Origin: DATKSS01 sp035533335
GTDB lineage: Bacteria > Chloroflexota > Dormibacteria > Dormibacterales > Dormibacteraceae
Reading direction: 5' to 3'
Length of the DNA stretch: 52,530 nt
NCBI GenBank assembly: GCA_035533335.1
Contig: DATLUC010000132.1
Location: 1 to 52,530, forward strand
Position numbers and translations under genes: made by a program. Below are positions 51,390-52,530 of this stretch, piece by piece. The notes under the pieces were generated by a model. The model made no database searches. It was not told the origin of the DNA and saw nothing but the letters and a program-made list of their open reading frames with translations. How positions within the stretch are numbered: the stretch's first letter is position 1; each line of letters begins with the position of its first letter.

Positions 51390-52372
51390 CGGCCAGCGCT
51401 CCGAATCCGATTCAGACGCTGGCGACCAGCATTGATCGCCCGAAATGCGCGGCCTTGAGCTGCAGCTGTCAGCGGCGAGAGAAGACCACCTGCTCGTCGA
51501 GTCACGAGGCCGATCGGGAGCATGTAGGCGGCCGTGCCGCCCCAACCGCGCGCCACCGTGCCGGCGGTGCCGTGGGCGAACTTGATGCCCTGGAAGAGGG
51601 CGACCGGCGAGATCGCGGTGATGAGAAGAATCGCGAAGCCGCTGGCCATCCAGTCGGCCTTGCCGTTATTCGGTGCTTCGCCCAGCACCGCCGGCAATAG
51701 CAGTGAGAGGCCGACGACGAAAGCTGTAGCGACGACGAACTTGGCGAGCAGGAGACCGATCACGAATTCCGCCAGGTGGGTCGCGCCGCCCGCCAAGCGC
51801 GGCCAGATGGCGAGCACGCAGACCAGGGGCACGAAGGCGGTGATGGTCAGCACCAGCGCCGCTCGGACGATCAGCTCGAGGTAGACGACCATGGCAAGAA
51901 AGCTGATCAGCAGGGCCATGATGATCAGCGCCACCACGTTGAGGTGGACCTGCGACAAGTCGACGTTGCCCGCGGATACGACCGTGCTGGGATTGGCTGC
52001 GGAGAGCTCCTTGTCCCAGGCGTGCCCGAGCAGCGCAGCGTGCACCGTCGCGTACTGGACGATGGCAAGACCCGAGTAGGCGAAGAAGACACAGGCGACG
52101 ACCCGCGGCACCACCGAGAGGTCGAGCCCAAGCTGTCCTCCGAAGATCCGCTCGACGATGCCGAAGGCGACCACCGCGCCCAGGATCAAGAGCGAGATGG
52201 CGAGCACACGGTTGTAGATGGGGACCAGGGCGACGAAGTCGGGCTCGGTGGCGTCGCCGAAGGAGTGCATGAGGTTGCTGATGCCCCAGAGCGCGTCCTT
52301 GATCGCCCAGGCGGTGATCGCCTGCACGATCTGGCTGGCGTACCCGGAGTAGATGTCGGGGGAGGGGTTCAC
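51386..52372 (-). CDS. VirB6/TrbL-like conjugation membrane protein
   Basis: 328 residues. Start GTG 52372 overlaps the upstream stop (GTGA). At least six membrane helices lie in the layout of TrbL/VirB6 proteins: a large first loop, a pair of helices around VALIIMALLISFLAMVVYLELIVRAALVLTITAFVPLVCVLAIWP, then FVIGLLLAKFVVATAFVVGLSLLLPAV. It would form part of the inner-membrane core of a type IV secretion system. It is translationally linked on both sides. Confidence 0.75.
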   Translation of the reverse strand: MNPSPDIYSGYASQIVQAITAWAIKDALWGISNLMHSFGDATEPDFVALVPIYNRVLAISLLILGAVVAFGIVERIFGGQLGLDLSVVPRVVACVFFAYSGLAIVQYATVHAALLGHAWDKELSAANPSTVVSAGNVDLSQVHLNVVALIIMALLISFLAMVVYLELIVRAALVLTITAFVPLVCVLAIWPRLAGGATHLAEFVIGLLLAKFVVATAFVVGLSLLLPAVLGEAPNNGKADWMASGFAILLITAISPVALFQGIKFAHGTAGTVARGWGGTAAYMLPIGLVTRRAGGLLSPLTAAAQGRAFRAINAGRQRLNRIRSAGR

Positions 52373-52530
52373 GAGAAGAGGTGCCCCGCGTAGTTGGCGG
52401 CGGCGATGCCGAGGTAGAGGAACGCGACCGCGGCGATGGATACGCCCAGCGACGACTTCGAGCGCTCGACCAGCTGCGGGTTAGACGTGAACGAAGCGAA
52501 GACCCAGCCGATCAGCGAGACCGCGATCCC
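52369..52530 (-). CDS. VirB2/TrbC pilin-like protein (partial)
   Basis: 53 residues are visible; the start lies beyond the window. Two hydrophobic segments (IAVSLIGWVFASF and GVSIAAVAFLYLGIAAANYAG) flank a polar loop (TSNPQLVERSKSS), which is the layout of VirB2-type pilins, though short. The stop overlaps the VirB6-like start (GTGA). The assignment rests on topology and position. Confidence 0.5.
   Translation of the reverse strand, partial: GIAVSLIGWVFASFTSNPQLVERSKSSLGVSIAAVAFLYLGIAAANYAGHLFS

Overview
The window is GC-rich bacterial chromosome, densely packed and rich in GTG and TTG starts. Several genes have a TANNNT -10 element ending only 6-8 nt before the start codon, which suggests leaderless transcription. 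Together with an F420-type luciferase-like enzyme, a SARP-like regulator, an actinobacterial-style ArsR and DUF11 surface proteins, this points to an uncultured Actinobacteriota or Chloroflexota/Dormibacterota-type soil organism. I cannot place it more precisely from sequence alone.

Layout. 1-5000: small or decayed genes, then a 1094-residue secreted protein (1356-4640) with a glycine-rich domain, two DUF11 repeats, an LPxT-like sorting signal and, in the same polypeptide, a sortase catalytic domain. 5000-12800: housekeeping and unknown genes, including an SDR, a Fic AMP-transferase with a palindrome in its promoter, a luciferase-like/hemerythrin fusion, small membrane proteins and a beta-propeller lipoprotein. 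12800-14000: a divergent arsR/arsM arsenic methylation pair with inverted-repeat operators. 14900-28700: a polyamine/GABA catabolic region, with a PuuB-like oxidase, the operon gabT-aldehyde dehydrogenase-potA-potD-potB-potC, a kinase-like protein, a dimethylglycine/sarcosine dehydrogenase-like flavoprotein and an amino-acid permease. 28800-37700: YCII and DUF1059 small proteins, a SARP-like regulator, a penicillin-acylase-family hydrolase, a satP-acs acetate operon and a class III nucleotide cyclase. 37700-38700: a decayed IS110 transposase. 38900-45200: EamA transporter, an Hsp70-like protein with a four-cysteine insert, MarR and YceI with a palindromic operator candidate, a DEAD-box helicase and a dienelactone hydrolase.

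45276 to the right end looks like the left part of an integrative conjugative element. tRNA-Ala(GGC) is followed by three 12-bp direct repeats like integrase arm sites. Cargo follows: an MmeI-like single-chain restriction-modification enzyme, a P-loop kinase gene broken by an in-frame TGA, and a membrane protein. Then come four minus-strand genes linked by stop/start overlaps: a partial pilin-like protein, a VirB6/TrbL-like protein, an excisionase-like HTH protein and a tyrosine integrase. The element runs off the window, so its right attachment site is not visible.

How the genes work together: PotABCD would import polyamine, and the oxidase, aldehyde dehydrogenase and GabT would convert it via 4-aminobutyrate to succinate semialdehyde. 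The permease would import GABA or other amino acids, and SatP plus Acs would take up acetate and activate it to acetyl-CoA.
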